Positions 27,518 through 36,569 of a DNA stretch of 64,000 nt are shown piece after piece. The notes beneath the pieces are model-generated. The model ran no database searches, was not told where the DNA came from, and saw only the letters and a list, made by a program, of their open reading frames with translations. This stretch comes from Buchnera_K aphidicola_B (GTDB lineage: Bacteria > Pseudomonadota > Gammaproteobacteria > Enterobacterales > Enterobacteriaceae): NCBI RefSeq assembly GCF_039388045.1, contig NZ_CP135015.1, forward strand, positions 186,001 to 250,000, in the 5' to 3' direction. The stretch's first letter is position 1. Every line of letters starts with the position of its first letter. A program made the position numbers and the translations under genes.

Positions 27518-30253
27518 ATGAAAGAAAAATCTAATATAATATTTAAAAAAAAAACATGGTTTACAGTATTTAATCAACCATATATTGATAATTTATATCA
27601 TGAATATTTGAATAAAAAATCTTCAGTTGCAAATATTTGGAGTAAAAAATTTAAAAAAATTATTAAAAAACAAAAAAAAATAAAAAAAAAAAAAATAAAA
27701 TACTATATAAAAGAAAATGCTTATAAAGAAATAATAAATACTTATAGATTACATGGTTATAAAATTGCTAAAATTGACCCTTTAGGTTTAATAAAGAATA
27801 GCAATATTATTGAATTTGATATTATTAAAAAAAAATATTTGAATATAAATGAAAATAATTTTTATTTAAAAAAATATTTTCCAAAAAAAAAAAAAATAAA
27901 AAAAATTTTTAAAAAATTTAATAAAATATATTGTAATACTATTGGTATAGAACATGGTCATTTATCAAAATTAAAAGAAAAAAAATGGATACAATATCAA
28001 TTAGAAGAAAAATTTTATAATTATAATCTTTCAATAAAAAAAAAAAAAAACTTATTAAAAAATTTAATTTCTGCAGAATTATTAGAAAAAAATTTAGGTA
28101 ATAAATATCCTGGGACTAAGCGTTTTTCTTTAGAAGGTTCTGAAACTTTTATACCAATATTAAAAACAATTTTAAATTTTGCAAAAAAAAAAAATAAAAA
28201 ATATGTTATTATTGGAATGGCGCATCGTGGACGTTTAAATGTTTTAATAAACATTTTAAAAAAAAAATTATCCCAAGTATTTTATGAATTTTCTAATGAA
28301 TATCACAATATTTCATATAGTGATGATGTTAAATATCACAAAGGTTATACTCGTTTTATAAAAATTAAAAATGATGACAAAATAGTTGTAAAATTATTAT
28401 ATAATCCTTCACATTTAGAAATTATTAATCCTGTGGTCTCTGGTACTGCAAGAGCATACATTGATAAAATAAATAATAATGTCAAAGTTTTACCAATTAT
28501 GGTGCATGGGGATTTAGCTATTTGTGGACAAGGAATTGTACAAGAAACATTAAATATGTCACAAACCAGGGGTTATTCAACAGGTGGTTCAATACATATT
28601 ATTATAAATAACCAAATTGGTTTCACTACTTCAAATAAAAAGGATATACGATCTAGCAAATTTTGTACAGATATTGCTAAAATGATTGATTCACCTATAT
28701 TTCATATTAATGCTGATGAACCAGAATCTGCAATTTATATTATAAAATTAGCTTTAAACTTTAGAGATATATTTAAAAAAGATGTATTTATAAATTTAGT
28801 TAGTTACAGAAGACATGGTCATAATGAAACAGATGATCCAAATATTACTCAACCTATAATGTATAAAAATATTTATAAACATAAAACAGTTACTCAAATA
28901 TATGAAAATTTATTAATAAATCAAAAAATTGTTGATAATAAGTATATTGCAAAAATAAAAAAAAAATATAATACATACTTTAATACAAAATACTTTATTT
29001 TTTTAAATATTAGTAATAAAAAATTACATTTTAACTCATTCTTAAAAGAAAATAAAAAAAATTTTAAAAAAAAAAAATACAAAGTTAAAAAAAAGAAATT
29101 ACAAAAATTAGCATATAAAATTAATAATTTACCAAAAAATATTAATATACATCTTCAAGTAAAAAAGATATATAATTCAAGAATTAAGATGGTGTTAAAA
29201 AAAGAATTATTTAATTGGGGAGCTGCTGAAAATTTAGCTTATGCAATATTATTAAAAAAAGGTTTTTCATGTCGCTTATCCGGAGAAGATGTGCAAAGAG
29301 GTACTTTTGCACATAGACATTGTGCAATTTATGATCAAAATACAAATAAAAAATATATTCCTTTACAAAATATTACCTCAAAAGAAAAATTTAATATTTG
29401 GAATTCTACATTATCCGAAGCGGCGATTTTAGCTTTTGAATATGGTTATTCTATTGTAAATCATGAAAAATGTTTAACTATATGGGAAGCACAATTTGGA
29501 GATTTTATTAACGGAGCTCAAATTGTAATAGATCAATTTATTAGTTCCGCTGAAACAAAATGGAATCAAAAATCTAATTTGGTTATTTTTTTACCACATG
29601 GTTATGAAGGTCAAGGTCCTGAGCATTCTTCAGCTAGAATAGAGAGATTTTTGCAACTTTGTGCAGAAAAAAATATGTATATTTGTATACCATCTAATCC
29701 AGCTCAAATATATCATTTATTATGTCGTCACATGTTTAAAAAAATTATTAAACCATTAATAATTTTTTCTCCTAAATCATTATTAAGACACCCATTAGCT
29801 AAATCTACTTTTAAAGATTTATTAAATAAAAAATTTTTAAATATTCTTGTAGAAGAAAAAAAAATATCGAATAAATTAATAACACGTGTAGTTTTTTGCT
29901 CTGGAAAAATATATTATGATTTATTAATACAAAAACAAAAGAATAAAAATTACAATATTTCTTTAATTCGAATAGAACAATTATACCCTTTTCCAAAAAA
30001 ACAATTAAAAATTTTATTACAATTATATAAGCACATAAATGATTTCATTTGGTGTCAAGAGGAACCGCGTAATCAAGGATCATGGAATTATATTAAAAAC
30101 ATATTATTAAAAATTATACCATATACAGCTTCTTTGCAATATATTGGACGTCCAGCGTCTTCTACAACAGCAGTGGGGAGTTTATATATACATAAAAAAC
30201 AACAAAAAAAAATTATTAATCAAATATTCAGTACAATTAATTGCGAGAATTAA
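27518..30253 (+). CDS. sucA: 2-oxoglutarate dehydrogenase E1 component SucA
   Basis: SucA is the thiamine-diphosphate decarboxylase that starts conversion of 2-oxoglutarate to succinyl-CoA. It has about 911 residues (E. coli 933). The E1 motifs are present: GMAHRGRLNVLINIL, HGDLAICGQGIVQETLNM, IHIIINNQIGFTTS, SYRRHGHNETDDP, and in the C-terminal half RLSGEDVQRGTFAHRH and LPHGYEGQGPEHSSARIERF. The start is taken as ATG 27518 after AGGTG; GTG 27512 is an alternative. The N-terminal region is lysine-rich and carries two A14 runs (27682-27695, 28036-28049), both in frame. sucB begins two bases after its stop. Confidence 0.97.
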   Translation: MKEKSNIIFKKKTWFTVFNQPYIDNLYHEYLNKKSSVANIWSKKFKKIIKKQKKIKKKKIKYYIKENAYKEIINTYRLHGYKIAKIDPLGLIKNSNIIEFDIIKKKYLNINENNFYLKKYFPKKKKIKKIFKKFNKIYCNTIGIEHGHLSKLKEKKWIQYQLEEKFYNYNLSIKKKKNLLKNLISAELLEKNLGNKYPGTKRFSLEGSETFIPILKTILNFAKKKNKKYVIIGMAHRGRLNVLINILKKKLSQVFYEFSNEYHNISYSDDVKYHKGYTRFIKIKNDDKIVVKLLYNPSHLEIINPVVSGTARAYIDKINNNVKVLPIMVHGDLAICGQGIVQETLNMSQTRGYSTGGSIHIIINNQIGFTTSNKKDIRSSKFCTDIAKMIDSPIFHINADEPESAIYIIKLALNFRDIFKKDVFINLVSYRRHGHNETDDPNITQPIMYKNIYKHKTVTQIYENLLINQKIVDNKYIAKIKKKYNTYFNTKYFIFLNISNKKLHFNSFLKENKKNFKKKKYKVKKKKLQKLAYKINNLPKNINIHLQVKKIYNSRIKMVLKKELFNWGAAENLAYAILLKKGFSCRLSGEDVQRGTFAHRHCAIYDQNTNKKYIPLQNITSKEKFNIWNSTLSEAAILAFEYGYSIVNHEKCLTIWEAQFGDFINGAQIVIDQFISSAETKWNQKSNLVIFLPHGYEGQGPEHSSARIERFLQLCAEKNMYICIPSNPAQIYHLLCRHMFKKIIKPLIIFSPKSLLRHPLAKSTFKDLLNKKFLNILVEEKKISNKLITRVVFCSGKIYYDLLIQKQKNKNYNISLIRIEQLYPFPKKQLKILLQLYKHINDFIWCQEEPRNQGSWNYIKNILLKIIPYTASLQYIGRPASSTTAVGSLYIHKKQQKKIINQIFSTINCEN

Positions 30254-30255
30254 TA

Positions 30256-31614
30256 ATGAATACAGTTAATATTGTTGCACCAGAATTACCTGAATCAATA
30301 GCTGAGGCTGTAATTGTAAAATGGTATAAAAATATTGGTGATAAAATCATAGAAAATGAAAAATTAATAGATATAGAAACAGATAAAATAATTTTAGAAA
30401 TACCTGCGCCTATTTGTGGTGTATTACAAGATATTTTTAAAAAACCTGGAAATTTAATTAAATCTAATGAAATATTAGGAATCATTGATATTAAAGTTAA
30501 TTTAAACAAAAATAATATTACTATTAATAAAGATGCATTAAATATTAATAAAGATCAATTAGATATTAATAAAGATGCATTAAATATTAATAAAGATGCA
30601 TTAAATATTAATAAAGATCAATTAGATATTAATAAAGATGCATTAAATATTAATAAAGATGCATTAAATATTAATAAAGATGAATTAACTATAAATACAA
30701 ATGAAGTCGAAAAATTAAACATAAAAAAATGCAAAAATAATATTTTCCAAAAAGTACATTATACTCCTAAAATCAGAAGAATCATTTCAAAATATAAATT
30801 TGAAAATAAAAATTTTACAAAAAAAGATTTAAAAAAAATATATAAAAAACATAATATTAAACAATATTTTAAAAAATCAAAAAATAATAATAAAATACTT
30901 AAAATAGAAGAAAACATAAAAAAACAATCTGTTCCCATGTCCTATATACGTAGAAGTATAGCTAAAAAATTATTAAATGCTAAAAAAAAAACAGCAACAG
31001 CAACGACTTTTAACGAAGTAAACATGTCTTCTATTATTAAAATAAGAAAACAATATGGTGAAGAATTTAAAAAAAAACATAATATAAAATTAGGATTTAT
31101 TTCTTTTTTTGTACAAGCAGTTGTAGAATGTTTAAAATATTTTCCAATAATTAATGCATATATTGAAAATAATGAAATTATATATAATAAATCTTATGAT
31201 ATAAATATTGCTATTTCTACATCTAAAGGTTTAATTGCACCTGTTTTAAAAAATGCAAACACAATGAGTATTCCAAAAATAGAACACAAAATTAAAGAAT
31301 TAGCCCAAAAAGCCGAAAATAATAAACTTACTATTGAAGAATTATCTGGAGGTAATTTTACTATTTCCAATGGAGGGATATATGGATCACTTATGTCTAC
31401 TCCAATTATTAATTATCCACAATCTGCAATACTAGGCATGCATGCAATTCAAAATAGAGCATGTGTTGTAAAAGAAAAAATAAATATTTTTCCAATGATG
31501 TATTTAGCATTATCTTATAATCATTGTTTAATAGATGGAAAAGATGCGATAGAATTTTTAAAAAGAATAAAATATCTTGTAGAAGATAATAGACGTATCA
31601 TGTTAAATATTTAA
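30256..31614 (+). CDS. sucB: 2-oxoglutarate dehydrogenase E2 (dihydrolipoyl succinyltransferase) SucB with expanded repeat linker
   Basis: SucB forms the E2 core that carries succinyl groups on lipoyl-lysine and passes them to CoA. The lipoyl domain has K44 in DIETDKIILEIP. The E3-binding domain starts near VHYTPKIRRIISKY. The catalytic domain has MSYIRRSIAKKLL, GGNFTISNGGIYGSLMSTPI and the H/D motif NHCLIDGKDA. At 452 residues it is longer than E. coli (405). Residues 90-145 of the linker are eight copies of a seven-residue unit (INKDALN/INKDQLD) where Ala/Pro-rich linkers are usual. The start ATG is two bases after the sucA stop. LipB and LipA in this window would modify K44. Confidence 0.97.
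   Translation: MNTVNIVAPELPESIAEAVIVKWYKNIGDKIIENEKLIDIETDKIILEIPAPICGVLQDIFKKPGNLIKSNEILGIIDIKVNLNKNNITINKDALNINKDQLDINKDALNINKDALNINKDQLDINKDALNINKDALNINKDELTINTNEVEKLNIKKCKNNIFQKVHYTPKIRRIISKYKFENKNFTKKDLKKIYKKHNIKQYFKKSKNNNKILKIEENIKKQSVPMSYIRRSIAKKLLNAKKKTATATTFNEVNMSSIIKIRKQYGEEFKKKHNIKLGFISFFVQAVVECLKYFPIINAYIENNEIIYNKSYDINIAISTSKGLIAPVLKNANTMSIPKIEHKIKELAQKAENNKLTIEELSGGNFTISNGGIYGSLMSTPIINYPQSAILGMHAIQNRACVVKEKINIFPMMYLALSYNHCLIDGKDAIEFLKRIKYLVEDNRRIMLNI
30523..30690 (+). repeat. In-frame 21-bp tandem repeat, 8 copies, in the sucB linker
   Basis: Eight contiguous 21-bp units encode INKDALN, INKDQLD, INKDALN, INKDALN, INKDQLD, INKDALN, INKDALN and INKDELT. The order shows a higher 63-bp period (ALN-QLD-ALN), so at least one duplication copied three units at once. 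The repeat starts at residue 90 of SucB, between the lipoyl and E3-binding domains. Confidence 0.97.
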
Positions 31615-31981
31615 TTAATAATATTATTAAAAGTTAATATTATGGTGTTAATTTATTTAACACCATAAAGTAAAAATATTTATAAAATATTTTAATAAAA
31701 TTATTAAAATATTTTAATAAAATATTCAATTAAATATAATTAAAATATTTTTAATATAAAAATTTTTAAAATTATTGTAATTAATTTATTTAACTATTTA
31801 TATAAAATATTTAAATTTTATTTTAATATTTGTATTTATATGTTTTAAAATTTATTGATAACTATTTTATTTAATTTTATATTTTAAATTTAAATACACG
31901 TACTATGTATTATTTATATTTATTTAAAAAAATTATTTAAAATATACATTTTATTAATTATACAGGAATAAAATAAACAAT
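31615..31981. other. Non-coding spacer between sucB and pfkA
   Basis: This is 367 bases of AT-rich sequence. It begins with a strong hairpin (31641-31667) and then holds loosely repeated AAAATATTTTAATAAAAT-like words at about 31680-31730. No gene is seen. Confidence 0.6.
31641..31667 (+). terminator. Strong 11-bp hairpin after sucB
   Basis: TATGGTGTTAA (31641-31651) pairs perfectly with TTAACACCATA (31657-31667) around a five-base loop, 26 bases after the sucB stop. It is one of the most stable stems in any spacer here. It is not followed by a T run, so it may act as a 3'-end stabiliser or a Rho-independent terminator of reduced type for the sucAB message. Confidence 0.6.
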
Positions 31982-32944
31982 ATGAAAAAAAAAATAGCAG
32001 TTTTAACTAGTGGTGGAGATTCTCCAGGAATGAACGCAGCTATACGTAGTGTCGTAAAAAGTGCTTTAAATTCTAAATTAGAAGTTTTTGGTATATATGA
32101 TGGATATTTAGGTTTATATGAAAACAAAATGATTAAATTAAACAAATTTAGTGTTTCTAATATTATTAATAAAGGTGGTACAATATTAGGTTCATCTCGT
32201 TTTCCAAAATTTCTAAAAAAAAAAATACAATCTGTGGCAATAAAAAATTTAACTGATCAAAATATTAATTTTTTAGTTGTAATTGGAGGAGATGGATCAT
32301 ACTTAGGTGCAAAAAAATTAACTGAAATGGGTTTTCCATGTATTGGCATTCCAGGTACCATTGATAATGATATTCCTGGAACGGATTATACTATAGGATA
32401 TTACACAGCATTAGAAACTATCGTTGAATCTATAGATCGATTACGTGATACTTCTATTTCACATCAAAGAATTTCTATTGTTGAAGTTATGGGAAGAAAT
32501 TGTGGTGATTTAGCTTTATCTGCTGCTATTGCTGGAGGTTGTGAATTTGTAATTATTCCAGAGATGAAATTTAAAAAGAAAGAATTAATTCTGAAAATTA
32601 AAAAACATATTAAAAATGGCAAAAAACACGCAATAATAATAATTACAGAATGTATATATGATGTAAAAAAATTAGCTAAATATATAGAAAAAAAAACTGC
32701 AAAAGAAACTAGAGCGACAGTATTAGGTCATATTCAAAGAGGCGGGTCTCCATCAGTTTATGATCGAATATTAGCTTCGAGAATGGGTGCTTATGCGATA
32801 AAATTATTATTGCAAGGATATTCCGGTAGATGTATAGGAATAAAAAATGAAAAAATTATACATAATGATATTATTTATGCTTTAAAAAATTTAAAAAAAC
32901 CGTTTAAATGTGATTGGCTAAAATTAGTAAAAAAATTATATTAA
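31982..32944 (+). CDS. pfkA: ATP-dependent 6-phosphofructokinase PfkA
   Basis: PfkA catalyses the committed step of glycolysis. The 320-residue protein equals E. coli in length. It has the ATP loop TSGGDSPGMNAAIRS, the GGDGSYLGA motif and the catalytic PGTIDNDIPGTDYTIGY. The fructose-6-phosphate site EVMGRNCGDLAL and LGHIQRGGSPS are present. It runs convergently towards tpiA. Confidence 0.98.
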   Translation: MKKKIAVLTSGGDSPGMNAAIRSVVKSALNSKLEVFGIYDGYLGLYENKMIKLNKFSVSNIINKGGTILGSSRFPKFLKKKIQSVAIKNLTDQNINFLVVIGGDGSYLGAKKLTEMGFPCIGIPGTIDNDIPGTDYTIGYYTALETIVESIDRLRDTSISHQRISIVEVMGRNCGDLALSAAIAGGCEFVIIPEMKFKKKELILKIKKHIKNGKKHAIIIITECIYDVKKLAKYIEKKTAKETRATVLGHIQRGGSPSVYDRILASRMGAYAIKLLLQGYSGRCIGIKNEKIIHNDIIYALKNLKKPFKCDWLKLVKKLY

Positions 32945-32992
32945 GATATATTCTTTCATAAATTTATATTTATAAAAAATTATAATTTATTT

Positions 32993-33009
32993 ATTTACAA
33001 TAAGTAAAT
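32993..33009. terminator. Weak hairpin between convergent pfkA and tpiA
   Basis: ATTTAC pairs with GTAAAT over a five-base loop, followed on the plus side by TTGTAATTTTTT. It is short and AT-rich, but it lies where a terminator for pfkA is expected. Confidence 0.35.
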
Positions 33010-33094
33010 TGTAATTTTTTACAAAAATATAATATATTATAATTACTAAAAAATTAATAATACCATTTGAAACATTAATAAAATTAATTGATAA

Positions 33095-33862
33095 TTATAA
33101 ATTATTTGATAAAGTAATAATATTAGAAAATTTATAAAAATCTAAAGAAGCTCCTCCAATTAAAACACCGTCAACATCTTTTTCTTTTAAAAAATTTTGT
33201 ATATTTGTTCCATCAACAGATCCACCATATTGCACAGTAATTTTTGAAATATCAATAAATTTACTTTTATATTCTATATAATACTTTATAAATGCATGAA
33301 TTTTTTGTACTTCATAAGGAGTAGGTAATTTACCAGTTCCAATAGACCAAATAGGTTCATAAGCAATAACAGTATTTTTAAAAGCATATTGACCACAATA
33401 TTCAATAATTATATCAATTTGTTCTTTACAAACTTTTTCAGTTTCGTTATTTTTTTTTTGTTCATATGTTTCACCTATGCATAAAATCGGTATTAAACCA
33501 GATTCTTTAATTATTTTAAATTTTTTTGCAATAAAAATATTATTTTCGCAATGATATAAACGACGCTCAGAATGTCCTATAATTACATATTCTACACCTA
33601 TATCTTTTAGCATATAAGCAGAAATTTCTCCAGTAAATGCTCCTAAAGAATTAACTCCCACATCTTGCGCAGCAAGATGTAAATTTTTATATGTAATAAG
33701 CTGTTTAGCTAAATTAAGATAAATTAAAGGAGGAGAAAAAATAATCTTACAAGGGTATAATTTAACAAATAAAAAGGTGTTTAATAATTGTAAAAATTTT
33801 TTAATTGTTTTTTTTTCACCATTTAATTTCCAGTTTGCTGTAATTAATATATTATTATTCAT
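33095..33862 (-). CDS. tpiA: Triose-phosphate isomerase TpiA
   Basis: TpiA interconverts dihydroxyacetone phosphate and glyceraldehyde-3-phosphate. The 255-residue protein from ATG 33862 matches E. coli in length. It has K12 in ANWKLNG, H97 in IIGHSERR, the catalytic glutamate in VIAYEPIWSIGTGK and the C-terminal phosphate loop DGVLIGGAS. An ATG 15 bases upstream (33877) is also open, but the extra five residues fit nothing in the family. Neither start has a strong SD. Confidence 0.97.
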   Translation of the reverse strand: MNNNILITANWKLNGEKKTIKKFLQLLNTFLFVKLYPCKIIFSPPLIYLNLAKQLITYKNLHLAAQDVGVNSLGAFTGEISAYMLKDIGVEYVIIGHSERRLYHCENNIFIAKKFKIIKESGLIPILCIGETYEQKKNNETEKVCKEQIDIIIEYCGQYAFKNTVIAYEPIWSIGTGKLPTPYEVQKIHAFIKYYIEYKSKFIDISKITVQYGGSVDGTNIQNFLKEKDVDGVLIGGASLDFYKFSNIITLSNNL

Positions 33863-34150
33863 AATTATTACGCTCATAATTAATTTTGTTGATAAATGAT
33901 ATAATTATAATAAATAAAACTATAATTATATAAATTTATTAATTAAATAAAATATTTATACTTATAAAATACATTCTAAAAATTTAATCTAATATTGAAT
34001 ATACTATATAAAACAATGTAAAAAATGTATTTTATAAATTTGACCAATGATATTAAAATATAAATTTAATTATGTAAAATATAATTTAATATAATATTTT
34101 TAAATAATATAAAATATTTAAATTTGGTGTAATTAGATTTTTTTTAAAAT

Positions 34151-35719
34151 TTATTTTTTAGATATATAAGATAAAAATATAATACGATTTTTACGGTCAA
34201 TATTAGAAATTCTAACCATTATTGTATCATGTAAATTATATAGATTTGTTTTTATATTTTTATTTTTGTTGTATTCATTATTTTTAATAATACCTTTAAT
34301 ATTTTCTGATAATTTCACTACAGTATTTTCATTATCTATTTTAAAAACTACACCGTTAATTATACTGTTTTTTTTGTACAATTTTACATAATAATTTATC
34401 GGATCTTCTGTTAATTGTTTAATACCTAAGGAGATTCTTTCACGGTCTGAATCTACTTGCAATACTACAGCAGAAATTGTTTCACCTTTGTTGTATTTTT
34501 TAACAGATTCTTCTCCACTTAAAATCCAAGAGATATCTGATAAATGCACTAATCCATCAATACCACCATTCAATCCTATGAAAATTCCAAAATCTGTAAT
34601 AGATTTAATTTTACCTATAACATGATCACCTTTTTTATGTGTCTTAGAGAAAATTTTCCATGGATTAATAGTACATTGTTTTAAACCTAAAGAAATTCTT
34701 CTACGTTCTTCATCTATATCTAAAACCATAATTTCAACTATTTGATTAACTTTTACTACTTTTGAAGGATGAATATTTTTATTTGTCCAATCCATTTCTG
34801 AAACGTGTACTAAACCTTCTATACCTTCTTCTAATTCTACAAAACAACCATAATCTGTTAAATTAGTTACTCTTCCGTTTAATTTTGTATTTTCAGGATA
34901 ACGTTTAGAAATAGATATCCATGGATCAATACTCAATTGTTTTAAACCCAATGAAACTCTTGTTTTTTCTTTATCAAATTTTAATACTTTAACAATAATT
35001 TCTTGTCCTACACTTACAATTTCACTAGGATGTTTAACTCTTTTCCAAGCCATATCTGTAATATGTAATAATCCATCTACACCACCTAAATCTACAAAAG
35101 CGCCATAATCAGTTAAATTTTTAATAATTCCTTTTACTTCAACACCTTCAAATAATTTTTTTAACAACTGCGTTCTTTCAGCATTATGTTCTAATTCAAT
35201 AACTGCTCTTCTTGAAACAACAACATTATTTCTTTTTTGATCCAATTTTATAACTTTAAATTCTAATTCTTTTCCTTCAAGATGCATAGTATCTCTAACA
35301 GGTCTGACATCTACTAATGAACCAGGCAAAAAAGCTCTTATATCACCTAGTTCTACTGTAAAGCCTCCTTTTACTTTTCCATTAATTTTACCTAAAACTG
35401 TAGCATTATCTATATGTGATTTTTCTAAAATTAACCATGATTCATGTCTTTTTGCTTTTTCTCTAGATAAAATAGTTACACCAAAACCATCTTCAATCGC
35501 ATCTAAAGAAACATCCACTTTATCACCAATTTGAACTTCTAAGATATTTTCAGAATTTTTAAATTGCTCTATTGGAATTAAAGCTTCAGATTTTAAACCT
35601 GCATCAACTAAAACTGTATCTTTTGTTATAGAAATAACAACACCGCGAATAATTGAACCTGGTTGGGTTTTTATTTTTTTTAAAGATTCTTCAAATAATA
35701 CAGCAAAAGATTTAGTCAT
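34151..35719 (-). CDS. rpsA: 30S ribosomal protein S1 RpsA
   Basis: S1 brings mRNA to the 30S subunit. The 522-residue product (E. coli 557) has six S1 repeats. Repeats 3 to 5 show the clear motif NLTDYGAFVDLGGVDGLLH, with NLTDYGCFVE and SITDFGIFIG counterparts. The sixth is degenerate and the acidic C-terminal tail is missing. ATG 35719 aligns with the family start (MTKSFAVLFEESL); a GTG two codons earlier is also open. In E. coli rpsA is followed by ihfB, which is absent here. Confidence 0.98.
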   Translation of the reverse strand: MTKSFAVLFEESLKKIKTQPGSIIRGVVISITKDTVLVDAGLKSEALIPIEQFKNSENILEVQIGDKVDVSLDAIEDGFGVTILSREKAKRHESWLILEKSHIDNATVLGKINGKVKGGFTVELGDIRAFLPGSLVDVRPVRDTMHLEGKELEFKVIKLDQKRNNVVVSRRAVIELEHNAERTQLLKKLFEGVEVKGIIKNLTDYGAFVDLGGVDGLLHITDMAWKRVKHPSEIVSVGQEIIVKVLKFDKEKTRVSLGLKQLSIDPWISISKRYPENTKLNGRVTNLTDYGCFVELEEGIEGLVHVSEMDWTNKNIHPSKVVKVNQIVEIMVLDIDEERRRISLGLKQCTINPWKIFSKTHKKGDHVIGKIKSITDFGIFIGLNGGIDGLVHLSDISWILSGEESVKKYNKGETISAVVLQVDSDRERISLGIKQLTEDPINYYVKLYKKNSIINGVVFKIDNENTVVKLSENIKGIIKNNEYNKNKNIKTNLYNLHDTIMVRISNIDRKNRIIFLSYISKK

Positions 35720-35803
35720 ACACACTATAATATATTTTTCTGAACAGTTATTAAATATCCTTTTTAATATACTATTTGTTTATATAATTATAACATTCCT
35801 TTA

Positions 35804-36498
35804 TTATAAAGTAGAATGATGGTTCATAATAGTACGTATAATTGTATTTTTTTTAATATATTGCATCATTATATTAAATATTTGTTTAAAATTTAAAAAA
35901 GTAGAATCTAATATAATTGCATTTTTTGCAGGTATTAAAGGAGATATTTTTCTATTAGAATCTTTATTATCCCTTTCCCACATATTTAACAAAATTTCCT
36001 CAAAATTAACATTAAAACCCTTTTTTTGCAACTCTAACTTCCTTCTATACGCTCTATGTTCTAAATTCGCATCTAAAAAAAATTTTAATACAGCATTAGA
36101 AAAAACTAATGTACCCATATCTCTACCTTCAGCAATTAAACCAGGAGGTTTGACAAACTCACGTTGAATTGATAATAATAATTTACGTACTTTAGCAAAT
36201 TGCGAAATAATAGATAATGTATTAAAAAAATTTTTGTAATTATTTGTATAATTATCTATTGTATTCATTTTAATTCGTAATATTTCATAAGAAGTGTAAA
36301 TAAAGAATTTTTTTAAAAATTTACAAACACTTTTTTCTGTTAAAACTATTTTTTTTTTACATATTTCTAAAGCAAGTAATCTATAAAGAATCCGGAATTT
36401 AAACTTTCCCATTTAATTTTTTTTGCTATAGCGGCACATAAAGAGCTTTTTCCTGAACCACTTGGACCATCTATTGTAATAATTGGAATCATTAACAT
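35804..36498 (-). pseudogene. cmk: Cytidylate kinase Cmk, interrupted by a single-base frameshift
   Basis: Cmk phosphorylates CMP and dCMP. From ATG 36498 (AAGGA seven bases upstream) the frame reads MLMIPIITIDGPSGSGKSSL, an intact P-loop matching E. coli VITIDGPSGAGKGTL. It then runs through KKIKWESLNSG and hits a stop. The rest continues in another frame as ILYRLLALEI to the natural end, with GLIAEGRDMGT, FLDANLEHRAYRR and PLIPAKNAIILDST. One base is missing near 36390, in the codon after NSG. With it restored the protein would be 231 residues (E. coli 227). The break is not in a homopolymer. As with purB, this is either a very recent mutation or a sequencing error. It lies in the conserved order aroA-cmk-rpsA. 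Confidence 0.9.
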
Positions 36499-36569
36499 TT
36501 TTATTTCCTTATAGTTAATTATAAATATATTTTAATTTTTTATTATAATATATAATTAATATAATAAAT

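Noticed and set aside
30523..30690. Regular repeats suggesting a CRISPR array
   Set aside because: The units are contiguous 21-bp copies with no spacers, and lie in frame inside sucB. No cas genes are present.
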